Assembly: GCA_036381255.1 (NCBI GenBank)
Contig: DASVDG010000114.1
Span: 62,001-126,000 of the forward strand
DNA from: CALBZE01 sp036381255
Lineage (GTDB): Bacteria > Gemmatimonadota > Gemmatimonadetes > Longimicrobiales > RSA9
DNA length: 64,000 nt
Reading direction: 5' to 3'
This document shows positions 1 through 10,001 of the stretch, piece after piece. Each line of letters starts with the position of its first letter. The stretch's first letter is position 1. Made by a program: the position numbers and the translations under genes. The notes beneath the pieces were generated by a model, which searched no databases, was not told the origin of the DNA, and saw only the letters and a program-made list of their open reading frames with translations.

Positions 1-1696
1 GAGAGGCCAGCCCCGGGTGCTCCCGGTCCCCCAGCCAGAGCGGATTGCGATCGGATCGCAGCAGCTCCATCGTGTTGAGCCAGATCGGGTCGTCCGCGTC
101 GCAGAAGCCGAGCTCCGGCAGCAGCGCGAGACTCGCTTCCGGGTCGTCGTACACCGCCGCCTCGCCCGCGAGGTCGGTGGACCACGCCAGGACGCGCAGC
201 CCGTCGATCTCCGCGGTGCAATGCTGCCAGATCGCGGACTCCACTTCCTCGGCCGCGCCTCCGAAGTTCCTCGCGCCCCGCTCCCCCTCCGCCGCGCCGC
301 CGTACCGGCCGAGCGCCACGCAGAGCGCGCGCACCAGTGCGTTGTCGTACGTCACGTACGGGTGTGCCGCCGGCTCCCCGGACGCCAGCGCCTCCGTCGA
401 CGCCAGCATCACTTCCGGGTGCAGCCGGTCCAACAGCAGGTCGTCCAGCTCCTCCAGCACCTGCGCGACGATCGGCTCCTCCAGCACGCCCTCGTCCTGT
501 GTCGCCTCGATGTACCGATCCAGCGCCACCGCGTACGCGCAGAAGTGAGCGAGCACGAACTCCGGCGCCAGGACGGTGCCGTCCAGGTAGTGACCCCGGG
601 CGCCCGGTCGATGGGAGTACTGCTCGAACGCGCGCAACAGCGCCTCCCGCGCCGTCGCCGGGTCGGCGAGCTGGAGCGCCGGCAGGCTCCACAGCAGCGC
701 ATCCCGTTCGCGAAACACCGCCGTGGTCCCGCACAGCGGCGACCGCGAGACCAGTGGGTACAGCCGGTCGTCGTCCACCGCGCGGCCGACGGCGTAGAAC
801 ACGTTGAACAGCAGGTTACGATTGAACGGCCCGGCCAGCGCCGCATCCCGGATCGGCCGCACCATCTGCGAGAGGTGCAGCCGACCCAGTCGCAGCAGCT
901 CGGCCGCGCCGATCCGCCTCAGCGACTCCGCGCGCGCCAGCGCGCCGTCCCGCTCCACCGCCACGGCCAGGAAGAACGACGCCGCGGCGCGCTTCCCGGC
1001 CGCGACGGTGAGCGTGCGCGCGATCCGCACGCACACCGGACGACCGTTCGGGACCTCCACCTCGCCCCCACCCATCCGCCCGATCCCCGGCTCCGCCGGC
1101 TCCGCCGGCGCCGCCTCGCACCTCACGGCCCCGCCCGACGCCGTCACCGCCAGCGCCGCGAGCCCCGGCTCGCCGCCCATCTCGAGCACGAGTCCGCGCC
1201 CGCCCGCGCCCACCACCACCCGGTTCGCCGCCGTGAGCGGCCGGCTCGTCTCGATCGTCCGCAGCGACCACCGCCACGTTCCGGCAAGCCCGACCTCCAA
1301 CGTGCGGTCGCGCCCCGTCCGGTTCTCGACCTCCAGCGTGTAGACCGCGCCGGGGAGCAGCAGCTCCCCGCCGCCCGGCGCACACAACGTCCCCCGCACC
1401 TCCAGCCCGGGCTCCACCTCCGCCCGGAACCGCGGGATCCATCGGTCGAGCCGCTCCCACGCCAGACCGTGCGGCTCGAGGACGCGCCCGTCCTCCCGGA
1501 CCTCGGGGACGAGCACGCCGCCCCCCGTTTCGGCCCCCGGCGCGCGCTCCGCCGCCCACTCCAACAACCCCAGCGCGCCCCGGTGCAGCACGTTCAGTCG
1601 ATGGATCCCCCCGTCCCGCGGCGATATCGCCGGGATCGCGATGTAATGGTTCCCCGTGACCTCCCAATCCACCGCCCCGGCCGCCACTTCCGCCAT
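1..1696 (-). CDS. Glycosidase-like protein, (alpha/alpha)6-barrel type (3' end cut by window edge)
   Basis: The frame is open for 565 codons from an ATG at 1694-1696 (preceded by a GGAGGGGG ribosome site) to the left edge, so the C-terminus is missing. The first ~255 residues read as a beta-sandwich-like region with no motif I can name. From about residue 260 the sequence becomes helical, with a FRERDALLWSLPAL segment and HYLDGTVLAPEFVLAHF. These resemble the helical barrels of six-hairpin glycosidases such as glycogen-debranching or GH125-type enzymes. The last visible part, NPLWLGDREHPGL, recalls a conserved substrate-site turn in GH125 proteins. The family call rests on recalled resemblance only. 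The gene is divergent from the TonB receptor gene. Confidence 0.5.
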   Translation of the reverse strand, partial: MAEVAAGAVDWEVTGNHYIAIPAISPRDGGIHRLNVLHRGALGLLEWAAERAPGAETGGGVLVPEVREDGRVLEPHGLAWERLDRWIPRFRAEVEPGLEVRGTLCAPGGGELLLPGAVYTLEVENRTGRDRTLEVGLAGTWRWSLRTIETSRPLTAANRVVVGAGGRGLVLEMGGEPGLAALAVTASGGAVRCEAAPAEPAEPGIGRMGGGEVEVPNGRPVCVRIARTLTVAAGKRAAASFFLAVAVERDGALARAESLRRIGAAELLRLGRLHLSQMVRPIRDAALAGPFNRNLLFNVFYAVGRAVDDDRLYPLVSRSPLCGTTAVFRERDALLWSLPALQLADPATAREALLRAFEQYSHRPGARGHYLDGTVLAPEFVLAHFCAYAVALDRYIEATQDEGVLEEPIVAQVLEELDDLLLDRLHPEVMLASTEALASGEPAAHPYVTYDNALVRALCVALGRYGGAAEGERGARNFGGAAEEVESAIWQHCTAEIDGLRVLAWSTDLAGEAAVYDDPEASLALLPELGFCDADDPIWLNTMELLRSDRNPLWLGDREHPGLAS

Positions 1697-1830
1697 CGTC
1701 GCCCCCTCCGTCCTGACCCGCTCCCGACCCGCGCTCCGGTCGACCGGCGAAGTATGGCCGGCACCGCCGCCGCGCGTCAATCGGGGCGCCCTGCCGTGCG
1801 CTGCCGGAGCCCCGGTGGCGCGGCATTTCC

Positions 1831-1860
1831 TTGACGCCGCCTTCGTCCAGGCTCTATATT
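1831..1860 (+). promoter_or_regulatory. Sigma-70-type promoter of the TonB receptor gene
   Basis: TTGACG (1831-1836) and TATATT (1855-1860) are separated by 18 bases. Transcription would start near 1867 and give a 5' untranslated region of about 195 bases before the ATG at 2064. The rest of the 367-base intergenic stretch (1697-2063) holds a GC-rich inverted repeat (about 2009-2031) and no gene that I can see. Confidence 0.6.
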
Positions 1861-2063
1861 GGCCCTCGACATCAGCCTTTCGAACGTCCGTTCGGATGGC
1901 GATTTCCGCTGACGGCGGCGGGACAACCGGCTGTTGGCCCGCGCCGCTCTCCCCAAACACACGGTAAAGAGGCTCGCGCGGGCGACGCTGCCCGCGTCGA
2001 ATGCGACCCGCCCGGCGCGGCCGGGCGGGTCCACGTCGCACCCTGATCAGATGAGGGAACTTC

Positions 2064-4898
2064 ATGGGCGTCAAAATCCGGACATGCCTCCCGGCCGTCC
2101 TTGGCCTGGCGCTGCTCGGCGCGGGGCCGGCATGGGCACAGACAGGCTCCATCACGGGCCGCGTGACGGATGCCGAGACGGGCGCGCCGCTGGCGGGTGC
2201 CCAGGTCGAAGCGGTCGCGGGCGGCCAGGTCGCGGCGAGCGGCCTGTCGGATGAGAACGGCCAGTACCGCCTGACCGACCTCCAGGCGGGAACGTACTCG
2301 ATCGTCGTCACGCTCGTCGGCTACGGCACCCGGCAGGTCGACGGCGTGCGGGTCGTGGCCGGCGGCACGAGCATGCAGGCCGTTGCGCTGACGGCGGCCG
2401 CGTTCGAGCTGAACCCGATCATCGTCTCGGCCTCGAAGCGGCAGGAGAAGGTGCTGGACGCGCCGGCCTCCGTCGCCGTCGTCGACTCACGCACCGTCGA
2501 GGAACGGCCCGTCACGACGCCCGTCGACCACCTGCGCTCGGTGCCCGGCGTCGACATCGCCACGCACGGCGTCCAGTCGACCACCGTCGTCGCCCGCGGC
2601 TTCAACAACATCTTCTCGGGCTCGCTGCATGCGCTGACGGACAACCGCATCGCGGGCGTGCCCTCGCTGCGCGTGAACGTGCTCCACTTCATCCCGTCGA
2701 CGAACGAGGACGTCGAGCGGATGGAGGTCGTGCTCGGCCCCGGCGCCGCGCTCTACGGCCCGAACACGGCCGACGGCGTGCTGCACATCATCACGAAGTC
2801 GCCGCTCGACGAGCAGGGCACGAGCGTCTCCATCGCCGGTGGCACGCAGAGCGTGCTCAACGGCTCGTTCCGCACCGCCCAGCTCCTGGGCGACGACTTC
2901 GGCATCAAGCTGTCGGGCCAGTTCTTCCAGGCCGAAGAGTGGCCCTACGTGGATCCGGTCGAGCAGGCGGAGCGCGAGAAGTTCGACAACGACACCGGCT
3001 TCTTCCGCCAGGACCTCATGAACGCGACCGGGATCGACCTGGCGGAGGCGAATCGCCGGATCGCGCTCATCGGCAATCGCGACTACGACGTTCAGCGGTT
3101 CGGCGCCGACCTGCGCGCCGACTGGCGCGTCAACGACGACCTCACCACCATCCTCGCCGCCGGCTTCACCAACGTCGGCAGCGGGATCGAGCTGACCGGC
3201 CTCGGCGCGGCGCAGGCCAAGGACTGGACGTACAGCTACGTGCAGGCGCGCGCCACGTGGGGCCGCTTCTTTGCCCAGGCGTACGCGAACATGAGCGACG
3301 CCGGCGAGACCTACCTCCTGCGCAACGGCGCGCCGATCACGGACCGCTCGAAGCTTTACGTCGCCCAGCTCCAGCACGGCCTCTCGCTCGGCGACCGCCA
3401 GGACCTCACCTACGGCCTCGACTTCCTGTACACGAACCCGGTCACCGAGCGGTCGATCAACGGCGGCTACGAGGACGACGACGAGACGACCGAGTTCGGC
3501 GCGTACCTCCAGTCGGAGACGTCGCTGACCGACCAGCTCGAACTGGTCCTCGCCGGCCGTCTCGACACCCACTCGGCGCTCCCCGAGGCGATCTTCTCGC
3601 CCCGCGCCGCGCTGGTCTTCCAGCCGACCGAGACGCACGCGTTCCGCCTGACTTACAACCGCGCGTTCTCGACGCCCAGCTCGCTGAACCAGTTCCTGGA
3701 CCTCGGCAGCGCGATCCCGAACGAGGACCTCGCCCGACTCGGCTACAGCCTGCGCGTCCAGGGGACGGGCGCGGACGGCTTCTCGTTCGTCGGGCCCGAT
3801 GGGCTGTACCGGATGCGGTCGCCGTTCAACGTGCTCGCGGGCGGATCCAACGCCGAGCTGCTCACGGTGAACGCCGCCACGGCGTTCAACCGCGCGATCC
3901 AGGCGCTGGCCTACCAGGCGGCGCTGGCCGGGACGCCGCTGGACCCGAACCTGGTCGCGTTCCTCTCCGGCCTGACGCCGACCGACGATCAGATCCCGCT
4001 GGCGTACCTGGACGTGAACAACGTCGCGGCGGGGCCGCAGCCGCTCTCGGAGCTCCAGCTCACGGACCTCGACCCGATCCGCGAGTCCACTTCGACTACG
4101 ATCGAGGCGGGGTACAAGGGCGTACTCGGCGACCGGCTCCTGCTTGCCGCGGACCTCTGGTATTCGCGCATGGAGGACATGGTCACCCCGCTCACGATCC
4201 AGACGCCGCTCATCCTGCTGGACGGCGCGAGCACTGCGGCGTACCTCGTGCCGCAGCTCACGCAGTTCTTCATGGCGGCGGGCATGTCGGAGGCAGAGGC
4301 TCAGGCCCAGGCCGCGGCCGTCGCGGGCCAGATCACGCCGACGCTGGCCAGCATCCCGGTCGGCGTCATCTCGTCGGACGACATCCACGCCAACGGGGCG
4401 CAGCTCCTGACCACGTACATCAACGTGGATGATGCGTTCGACGTCTACGGCCTCGACCTCGCGGCCACGATGCTGATCGCGGACGAGTGGTCACTCAGCG
4501 GCACGCTCTCGCTGGTCAACGAAAACCTGTTCGAAACCGACCGCGGCGAGGAGGTCACGCTGAACGCGCCGAAGACGAAGGGCACCATCTCGGTGGCGTA
4601 CCGGGGCGCGTCGAACGGCCTGAACGCCGAGCTGCGTGCGCGCTACAACGATTCGTTCCCGGTGCGCTCCGGCGTCTACAACGGCACGCAGTGCCTCGGC
4701 GAATCGGCGGAGTCCGGTGCCGAGCCCTGCGTCGATTCCTCCACGCTGCTCGACGTCGTCCTCGGCTACGATCTGCCGTTCCAGGGCGCCTCGCTCCAGC
4801 TCAGCGTCCAGAACCTGCTGGACGAGGACTACCGGAGCTTCCCCGGCACCCCGACGATCGGCCGGATGGCGCTCCTTCAGTTGAAGTACGAGTTCTAG
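2064..4898 (+). CDS. TonB-dependent outer-membrane receptor with N-terminal carboxypeptidase-regulatory-like domain
   Basis: The 944-residue protein starts with a signal peptide (cleavage likely after PAWA, residue ~25). A carboxypeptidase-regulatory-like beta-sandwich follows (about 28-110; ITGRVTDAETGAPLAGA). Next is a TonB plug (about 125-235), including VPGVDIATHGVQ, VEVVLGPGAALYGPNTADGV and IITK. The remainder is a beta-barrel ending in the Tyr-Glu-Phe typical of proteins handled by the BAM machinery. Such receptors import substrates across the outer membrane using TonB energy; no neighbour hints at the substrate here. It is monocistronic, between its own promoter and a strong hairpin. 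The ATG is preceded by GAGGGA five bases upstream. Confidence 0.93.
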   Translation: MGVKIRTCLPAVLGLALLGAGPAWAQTGSITGRVTDAETGAPLAGAQVEAVAGGQVAASGLSDENGQYRLTDLQAGTYSIVVTLVGYGTRQVDGVRVVAGGTSMQAVALTAAAFELNPIIVSASKRQEKVLDAPASVAVVDSRTVEERPVTTPVDHLRSVPGVDIATHGVQSTTVVARGFNNIFSGSLHALTDNRIAGVPSLRVNVLHFIPSTNEDVERMEVVLGPGAALYGPNTADGVLHIITKSPLDEQGTSVSIAGGTQSVLNGSFRTAQLLGDDFGIKLSGQFFQAEEWPYVDPVEQAEREKFDNDTGFFRQDLMNATGIDLAEANRRIALIGNRDYDVQRFGADLRADWRVNDDLTTILAAGFTNVGSGIELTGLGAAQAKDWTYSYVQARATWGRFFAQAYANMSDAGETYLLRNGAPITDRSKLYVAQLQHGLSLGDRQDLTYGLDFLYTNPVTERSINGGYEDDDETTEFGAYLQSETSLTDQLELVLAGRLDTHSALPEAIFSPRAALVFQPTETHAFRLTYNRAFSTPSSLNQFLDLGSAIPNEDLARLGYSLRVQGTGADGFSFVGPDGLYRMRSPFNVLAGGSNAELLTVNAATAFNRAIQALAYQAALAGTPLDPNLVAFLSGLTPTDDQIPLAYLDVNNVAAGPQPLSELQLTDLDPIRESTSTTIEAGYKGVLGDRLLLAADLWYSRMEDMVTPLTIQTPLILLDGASTAAYLVPQLTQFFMAAGMSEAEAQAQAAAVAGQITPTLASIPVGVISSDDIHANGAQLLTTYINVDDAFDVYGLDLAATMLIADEWSLSGTLSLVNENLFETDRGEEVTLNAPKTKGTISVAYRGASNGLNAELRARYNDSFPVRSGVYNGTQCLGESAESGAEPCVDSSTLLDVVLGYDLPFQGASLQLSVQNLLDEDYRSFPGTPTIGRMALLQLKYEF

Positions 4899-4967
4899 GC
4901 CAGGTCTTGGATCGACCGGAAGCGTGCCGGAGCGCCGGGGGTCTCCCCGGCGCACGCCCGGCAAACG

Positions 4968-5002
4968 GAAGCGGCGCGGTGGACGTACCACCGCGCCGCT
5001 TC
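4968..5002. terminator. Bidirectional hairpin terminator between convergent TonB receptor gene and recN
   Basis: A perfect 15-base-pair stem (4968-4982 with 4988-5002) encloses a 5-base loop. It lies between two convergent genes and probably ends both transcripts. There is no long U-tract on either strand, so its termination efficiency is inferred. Confidence 0.6.
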
Positions 5003-5024
5003 GTCATCCGGGTCGCGGGCCTCG

Positions 5025-6692
5025 CTACCGCGCCGCGACGCCCAGCAGCTCGCGCGCGTGCTCGAGGCTGGTCGGACTCTCCGGATCGCCGCCGAGCATG
5101 CGGGCGAGCTCCCGGACGCGATCGCCGTCCAGCAGCTCGGTCACCGTGGTGATCGCCACGCCGTCGCGCTCGCCCTTTTCCACGCGCAGATGGTGGTCCG
5201 CGCGGCACGCGATCTGGGCCAGGTGCGTGATCACGAAGACCTGGTGGTGATCGGCGACCTGCCGGAGCTTCTCCCCCACCTTGTGCCCCACCTGCCCGCC
5301 GATCCCCGTGTCGATCTCGTCGAAGACGAGGGACGGCACACGGTCGAGCCGCGCGAGGATCGTCTTGAGCGCGAGCATGATCCGCGACAGCTCGCCGCCG
5401 GACGCCACGCGCGCCAGCGGCCGCGGCTCGAAGCCGGCGTTGAGGGCGACGCGGAACTCGACGGCCTCGGCGCCGTCCGCCGCGATCTCGTCGAGCGGAT
5501 CGAGCGCGACCTCGAACCGGCCGCCCGGCAGCCCGAGCTCCGGCAGGATCGCGTCGACCTCGGCCGAGAGCCGGTCTGCGGCCTCGCGGCGCAACGCCGT
5601 CAGGCGCGCCGCGAGCGATTCCAGCGCGTCACGCGCCGCGGCCTCCGCCTTCTCCAGCTCCCGCCGCTCGAGGCCGCCGCTGTCGATCAGCTCCAGCTCC
5701 TCGCGGGCGCGGCGGCCCGTCTCGATCACGTCGGCGAGCGTCGGGCCGTACTTCGTCTTGAGGCGGAAGATCAGGTCCTGGCGCCGCCGGATCTCGTCGA
5801 GGCGGACCGGGTCGTGCTCGACCATCGCGGCGTATTCGCCCATGCGGCGCCCGAGCTCCTCGACGTTGTAGTACGCGCTCTCCAGCAGCTCGCCGGCGTC
5901 CCGCTGCGACGGGTCGATGCGGAGCAGGTGGTCGAGCACGCGTCGCAATTCGCCGAGCGTCGAGGTGACCGAGTCCTCGGCCGCGTACAGCGCCTGGTGC
6001 AGCCGCCCCGAGAGGCGCGCCAGATCCTCGGCGTGCTCGAGGCGGTTCGCCTCCTCGTCGAGCTGCTCCTCCTCGTCCGGCTTGAGCTTCGCCTTCTCGA
6101 TCTCCTCCGCCTGGAACCGCAGGAAATCCGCGCGCTGCTCGACCTCGCGACGGCGCCGGTCCAGCTCGGCGAGCGCCCGCCGCGCGTCGCTGAGCCGCGC
6201 GTGCGCCGCGCGAACCCCGCCCGCCAGGTCCGTCGCCCCGGCGAACGCATCCAGGATCGCCCGCTGCTCTTCCGGGCGCACCAGCGTCTGGTGCTCGTGC
6301 TGGCCGTGCAGGTCGATGAGCCGGCGGCCGAGCTCGCCGAGGAACGCCGCCGTCGCGGCCGAGCCGTTGACCCACGCCCGGTTCCGCCCCTCCGCCGCCA
6401 CCTCCCGCCGCAGGATGGCCAGCCCGTCCTCGGCCTCCAGCCCCTGCGCCCGGAGCAGCTCGAGCACCTCCGGCCGGTCGGCCACGTCGAAGACGCCCTC
6501 GATCGTCGCCCGGTCCGCGCCGGCGCGCACGTACTCCGCCGATGCCCGCTCACCGAGCAGCAGCGAAAGCGCGCCGACGATGATCGACTTCCCCGCGCCG
6601 GTCTCGCCCGTGAGCACGTTCAGCCCCGGCTCGAGCCGCACGGCGAGACTGTCGATCACCGCGTAGTTCTGGATCCGCAACTCGATCAGCAT
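5025..6692 (-). CDS. recN: DNA repair protein RecN
   Basis: RecN is an SMC-like ATPase that acts early in double-strand-break repair by recombination. The 555-residue protein has an N-terminal Walker A (GETGAGKS, residues ~29-36) and a long central coiled-coil arm (about 150-370). At the C-terminal head it has a signature GGELSRIMLALK and a Walker B VFDEIDTGIGG. I chose the ATG giving MLIELRIQNYAV because family members start there; a TTG 12 codons upstream is less likely. It is the last gene of the long minus-strand run and follows nadK by 60 bases, an arrangement seen in many bacteria. Confidence 0.95.
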   Translation of the reverse strand: MLIELRIQNYAVIDSLAVRLEPGLNVLTGETGAGKSIIVGALSLLLGERASAEYVRAGADRATIEGVFDVADRPEVLELLRAQGLEAEDGLAILRREVAAEGRNRAWVNGSAATAAFLGELGRRLIDLHGQHEHQTLVRPEEQRAILDAFAGATDLAGGVRAAHARLSDARRALAELDRRRREVEQRADFLRFQAEEIEKAKLKPDEEEQLDEEANRLEHAEDLARLSGRLHQALYAAEDSVTSTLGELRRVLDHLLRIDPSQRDAGELLESAYYNVEELGRRMGEYAAMVEHDPVRLDEIRRRQDLIFRLKTKYGPTLADVIETGRRAREELELIDSGGLERRELEKAEAAARDALESLAARLTALRREAADRLSAEVDAILPELGLPGGRFEVALDPLDEIAADGAEAVEFRVALNAGFEPRPLARVASGGELSRIMLALKTILARLDRVPSLVFDEIDTGIGGQVGHKVGEKLRQVADHHQVFVITHLAQIACRADHHLRVEKGERDGVAITTVTELLDGDRVRELARMLGGDPESPTSLEHARELLGVAAR

Positions 6693-6752
6693 GGCCTGAG
6701 TATACCCGCCCGGGATCGGGCGGTTCAATAGGAGTCCGGGGCGGGATCCGGC

Positions 6753-7643
6753 TCAGGCGCTCCCGGCCCGGCCGATCCCCCAATGCAGCTTCCGGCGCAG
6801 CGTGGAGAAGAAGCTCTGCCCGGGAAGCCGGACCAGCGGGACCTCCGCCGCGCCCCGGCGGACGACGACGCGGTCGCCGGGGCGCAGCGTCCCGCCCTCC
6901 TGCCCGTCGATCGTGAGGATGATCTCCTCGCTCGGCGTGAGGACCTCGACCGTGATCTCGGTCGAGGCCGGGACGACCAGCGGGCGCACCGCCAGCGTGT
7001 GGGGGCAGATCGGGGTCGCGAGGATGCAGTCGACCGACGGCACCACGATCGGGCCGCCGGCCGAAAGCGAGTACGCCGTCGAACCCGTCGGCGTGGAGAG
7101 GATGACGCCGTCGGCGCTGTAGTTGCCCACGACCTCCCGCTCCTCGCCGACCGAGACCGCCAGCCGGACGACCCGCGCGAAGCCGCCCTTGTGCAGGACG
7201 GCATCGTTCAGTGCGATGTACGACGCGCCGACCGTCGCGCCGTCGTGGACGACGCGCGTCTCGAGCGTGAAGCGGCGGTCCAGCCAGTAGTCGCCGGCGA
7301 GGACCCGTTCCAGCGCCGTCCGCAGCTCGTCCGGGGCGACCGAGGTCAGGAAGCCGAGATACCCCAGGTTCACGCCGAGCACCGGCGTGTGGTGGGGCGC
7401 CACGAGGCGCGCGCCGCGCAGCAGCGTGCCGTCGCCGCCCAACGTGAGCATCAGGTCGACGCCGTCGGCGCGGAACACACCCGCCTCGGGCACCAGCGGA
7501 CGGACCGGGTCTTCCGCGAAGATCTCGAGTCCGTACGCCGCGGCGAAGTCCGACACGGTCTCGAGCGCCGCTTCGAGGCCGTCGTACCCCACGTGGCCGA
7601 CGACGGCGATGCGACGGAAGCGCCGGTCGTCGGCGGACATCAC
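6753..7643 (-). CDS. nadK: NAD kinase
   Basis: Phosphorylates NAD to NADP in the cytoplasm. The 296-residue protein carries the family GGDGT motif (TLGGDGTLLRGA), the LGVNLGYLGFLT segment, and the second conserved block with SADGVILSTPTGSTAYSLSAGG. Length is normal. Its start codon overlaps the dxs stop (ATGA), and a second ATG follows directly, so residue 1 or 2 may be the true start. NADPH is used by IspC later in the MEP route begun by the upstream dxs, which may explain the pairing, although nadK-recN adjacency is widespread. Confidence 0.95.
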   Translation of the reverse strand: MMSADDRRFRRIAVVGHVGYDGLEAALETVSDFAAAYGLEIFAEDPVRPLVPEAGVFRADGVDLMLTLGGDGTLLRGARLVAPHHTPVLGVNLGYLGFLTSVAPDELRTALERVLAGDYWLDRRFTLETRVVHDGATVGASYIALNDAVLHKGGFARVVRLAVSVGEEREVVGNYSADGVILSTPTGSTAYSLSAGGPIVVPSVDCILATPICPHTLAVRPLVVPASTEITVEVLTPSEEIILTIDGQEGGTLRPGDRVVVRRGAAEVPLVRLPGQSFFSTLRRKLHWGIGRAGSA

Positions 7644-9541
7644 GCCGTCTCGCGCACCGCCGACAGCTCGGCCCGCGCCGCCAGCGCCTCCGCCCGCGCC
7701 GCGATCCCCTCGGGCGTGAGGCCGAGCTCCTCCAACTGCTCCTTACGGCTCGCGTGGTCGATCAGCCGGTCGGGGACGCCCATCACGTCCACGCGCGGCA
7801 CGACCCGCTCCGGCTCGCGTTCGCCGAGGACCCGCGCGATCATCGCGCCGAAGCCGTTGACGACCGTACCCTCCTCGACGGTCAGGACGGCCGCATGCCG
7901 CTCCGCCACCCAGTCCAGCGTTGCCTGGTCGATCGGCTTGAGGAACCGGCAGTTGACCACCGTCGCATCGAACCCCGCGGCTTCCAGCCGCCGCGCCGCC
8001 TCGAGCGCCGGCAGCACCATCGTGCCGACCGCCAGGATCGCGAGCCCGCGCCCGCGCCGCAGCACCTCCCAGGTGCCGTACTCCACCGGCGGGATCTCGC
8101 CGAGCGCCGGGACCGCCGCCGGCACGTTGTCCCGCGGGTAGCGCAGCGAGAACGGGCCGACGTCCTGCTCGACGCCGAGCCGGAGCAGCGCGAGCATCTC
8201 CGCCCCGTCCTTCGGCGCCGTGACCGTCATCCCCGGCACCGCGAGCAGGTACGCGATGTCGTACAGCCCCATGTGCGTCGGGCCGTCGTTCCCGACCAGC
8301 CCGGCCCGGTCCATGGCGAAGACGACCGGCAGGCCCTGGAGCGCGACGTCGTGGATGATCGAGTCGTACGCACGCTGGAGGAACGTCGAGTAGATCGCGA
8401 CGACCGGGCGGATCCCCTCCGTGGCCAGCCCGGCCGCGAACGTCACCGCATGCCCCTCCGCGATGCCGACGTCGAAGAATCGCTCCGGATACGCCTCGCC
8501 GAACGCCGCCGTCCCCGTGCCACCCGGCATCGCCGCGGTGATGGCCGCCACCTCCGGCCGGCTCGCGCCCAGCTCGGTCAGCCCCTGGCCGAACACCTTC
8601 GTGTACGCCGGTAGGCCGGCCTTCTTCGCCATCTGCCCGCTCAGCTTGTCGAACGGCGATGCGCCGTGCCACGTCACCGGGTTCTCCTCGGCCAGCGCGA
8701 ACCCCTTCCCCTTGCGCGTGATCACGTGCACCAGGCGCGGGCCCGTCATCGTCCGGACGCTGTTGAACGTGTCCAGCAGCGCGTCCAGGTCGTGGCCGTC
8801 GACCGGGCCGAAGTACCGGAACCCGAGCTCCTCGAAGAGCGTGCCGGGAACCAGCAGGTTCTTCACGCTCTCCTCGACCTTGATCGCCAGGTCCTCGAAC
8901 GCCGGCGCACGGTGCAACAGCCCCTTCAGCTCGTTGCGCACCCGGTTGTACAGCCGGTTCGTCGTGATCCGCGTCAGGTACTTGTGGATCGCGCCCACGT
9001 TCGGCGCGATCGACATCTCGTTGTCGTTCAGCACGACGACGAGGTCCCGGTCGATGTGGCCGGCGTTGTTCAGCGCCTCGTACGCCAGTCCGCACGTCAT
9101 CGCGCCATCGCCGATCACCGCGACTACGTCGTAGTCCTCGCGGTTCAGGTCGCGCGCCGTCGCGATCCCGAGCGCGGCCGAGATCGATGTCGCCGCGTGG
9201 CCCGCGCCGAAGACGTCGTACTCCGACTCGTCCCGCTTCAGGAAGCCCGAGATCCCGCCCTTCTGCTTGATCGTCGGGAACCGGTCGTTGCGCCCCGTCA
9301 GGATCTTGTGCGGATACCCCTGGTGACCGACGTCCCAGATCAGCTTGTCCCGCGGCGTGTCGAAGGCGTAGTGCAACGCGATGGTCAGCTCGACCACACC
9401 CAGCCCCGGCGCGAAGTGGCCGCCGACCCGGCTGATCACGTCGACCATCCGCTCACGCACGTCCTGCGCGAGCTCTGCCAGCTCCGCGCGAGACAGCCCG
9501 CGAAGGTCTTCCGGTGTGTTGATCCGATCGAGAAGCGACAC
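7640..9541 (-). CDS. dxs: 1-deoxy-D-xylulose-5-phosphate synthase
   Basis: Condenses pyruvate with glyceraldehyde 3-phosphate, using thiamine diphosphate, as the first step of the MEP isoprenoid pathway. The 633 residues include the thiamine-binding GDGAMTCGLAYEALNNAGH and the following LNDNEMSI. The transketolase pyrimidine domain contains FDVGIAEGHAVTFAAGLA, and a C-terminal domain ends the protein. The start is GTG with AAGGAGG four bases upstream, 10 bases after the DUF212 gene stop. It is co-transcribed with ispA two genes upstream, joining precursor synthesis and chain elongation in one operon. The ATGA overlap couples it to nadK. Confidence 0.96.
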   Translation of the reverse strand: MSLLDRINTPEDLRGLSRAELAELAQDVRERMVDVISRVGGHFAPGLGVVELTIALHYAFDTPRDKLIWDVGHQGYPHKILTGRNDRFPTIKQKGGISGFLKRDESEYDVFGAGHAATSISAALGIATARDLNREDYDVVAVIGDGAMTCGLAYEALNNAGHIDRDLVVVLNDNEMSIAPNVGAIHKYLTRITTNRLYNRVRNELKGLLHRAPAFEDLAIKVEESVKNLLVPGTLFEELGFRYFGPVDGHDLDALLDTFNSVRTMTGPRLVHVITRKGKGFALAEENPVTWHGASPFDKLSGQMAKKAGLPAYTKVFGQGLTELGASRPEVAAITAAMPGGTGTAAFGEAYPERFFDVGIAEGHAVTFAAGLATEGIRPVVAIYSTFLQRAYDSIIHDVALQGLPVVFAMDRAGLVGNDGPTHMGLYDIAYLLAVPGMTVTAPKDGAEMLALLRLGVEQDVGPFSLRYPRDNVPAAVPALGEIPPVEYGTWEVLRRGRGLAILAVGTMVLPALEAARRLEAAGFDATVVNCRFLKPIDQATLDWVAERHAAVLTVEEGTVVNGFGAMIARVLGEREPERVVPRVDVMGVPDRLIDHASRKEQLEELGLTPEGIAARAEALAARAELSAVRETA

Positions 9542-9551
9542 CTGTCCTCCT

Positions 9552-10001
9552 TTAGGGGTGCAGCACCAGTGCCAGGGCGATGCCGTACGCCGTCCCCGTG
9601 AACACTTCCAGCGGCGTGTGCCCGAGGAGCTCGATCAGCCGCTCGCCCCCGATCACGTGGTGCGCCTTGAGGTCGTCGATCATTCGATTGAGGATCCGCG
9701 CCTGACGGCCCGCCGCCCGCCGGATCCCCGCAGCGTCGTACATTACGATGAGAGAGAAGAACGCCGCAACGCCGAACACCGGCGAGCGCCAGCCCTCCTC
9801 GAGTCCGACGGCCGTCGCCAGCGCCGCCACCGATGCCGCATGGCTCGACGGCATGCCGCCGGTCCCGGTCAGACGCTGGAAGTCGATGCGACGCTGCACG
9901 ATCAGCGTGCTCGTGAACTTGATGAGCTGAACCGTCGCCAGGGCGAGGACCGCAAGCACGAGGGGCGGATTCAGCGCGACGAGCGGTTGGAGCGTGCTCA
10001 C
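9552..10001 (-). CDS. DUF212 / divergent PAP2 family membrane protein (YuiD-like)
   Basis: A 149-residue membrane protein with several hydrophobic segments and the family motif TGGMPSSHAASVAALA. A later region, VIGGERLIELLGHTPLEVF, is also conserved in YuiD-type proteins. The family resembles PAP2 acid phosphatases; a role in lipid or polyprenyl phosphate turnover is only suggested, though a place between ispA and dxs fits it. The start is GTG at 9999-10001, overlapping the ispA stop as GTGA. A longer frame upstream is only the shadow of ispA. Confidence 0.8.
   Translation of the reverse strand: MSTLQPLVALNPPLVLAVLALATVQLIKFTSTLIVQRRIDFQRLTGTGGMPSSHAASVAALATAVGLEEGWRSPVFGVAAFFSLIVMYDAAGIRRAAGRQARILNRMIDDLKAHHVIGGERLIELLGHTPLEVFTGTAYGIALALVLHP

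Noticed and set aside
17..1834. A 605-codon plus-strand open frame
   Set aside because: It is rich in Arg/Pro/His with no motif and lies antisense to a minus-strand frame that has a ribosome site and protein-like composition; it is a high-GC shadow.
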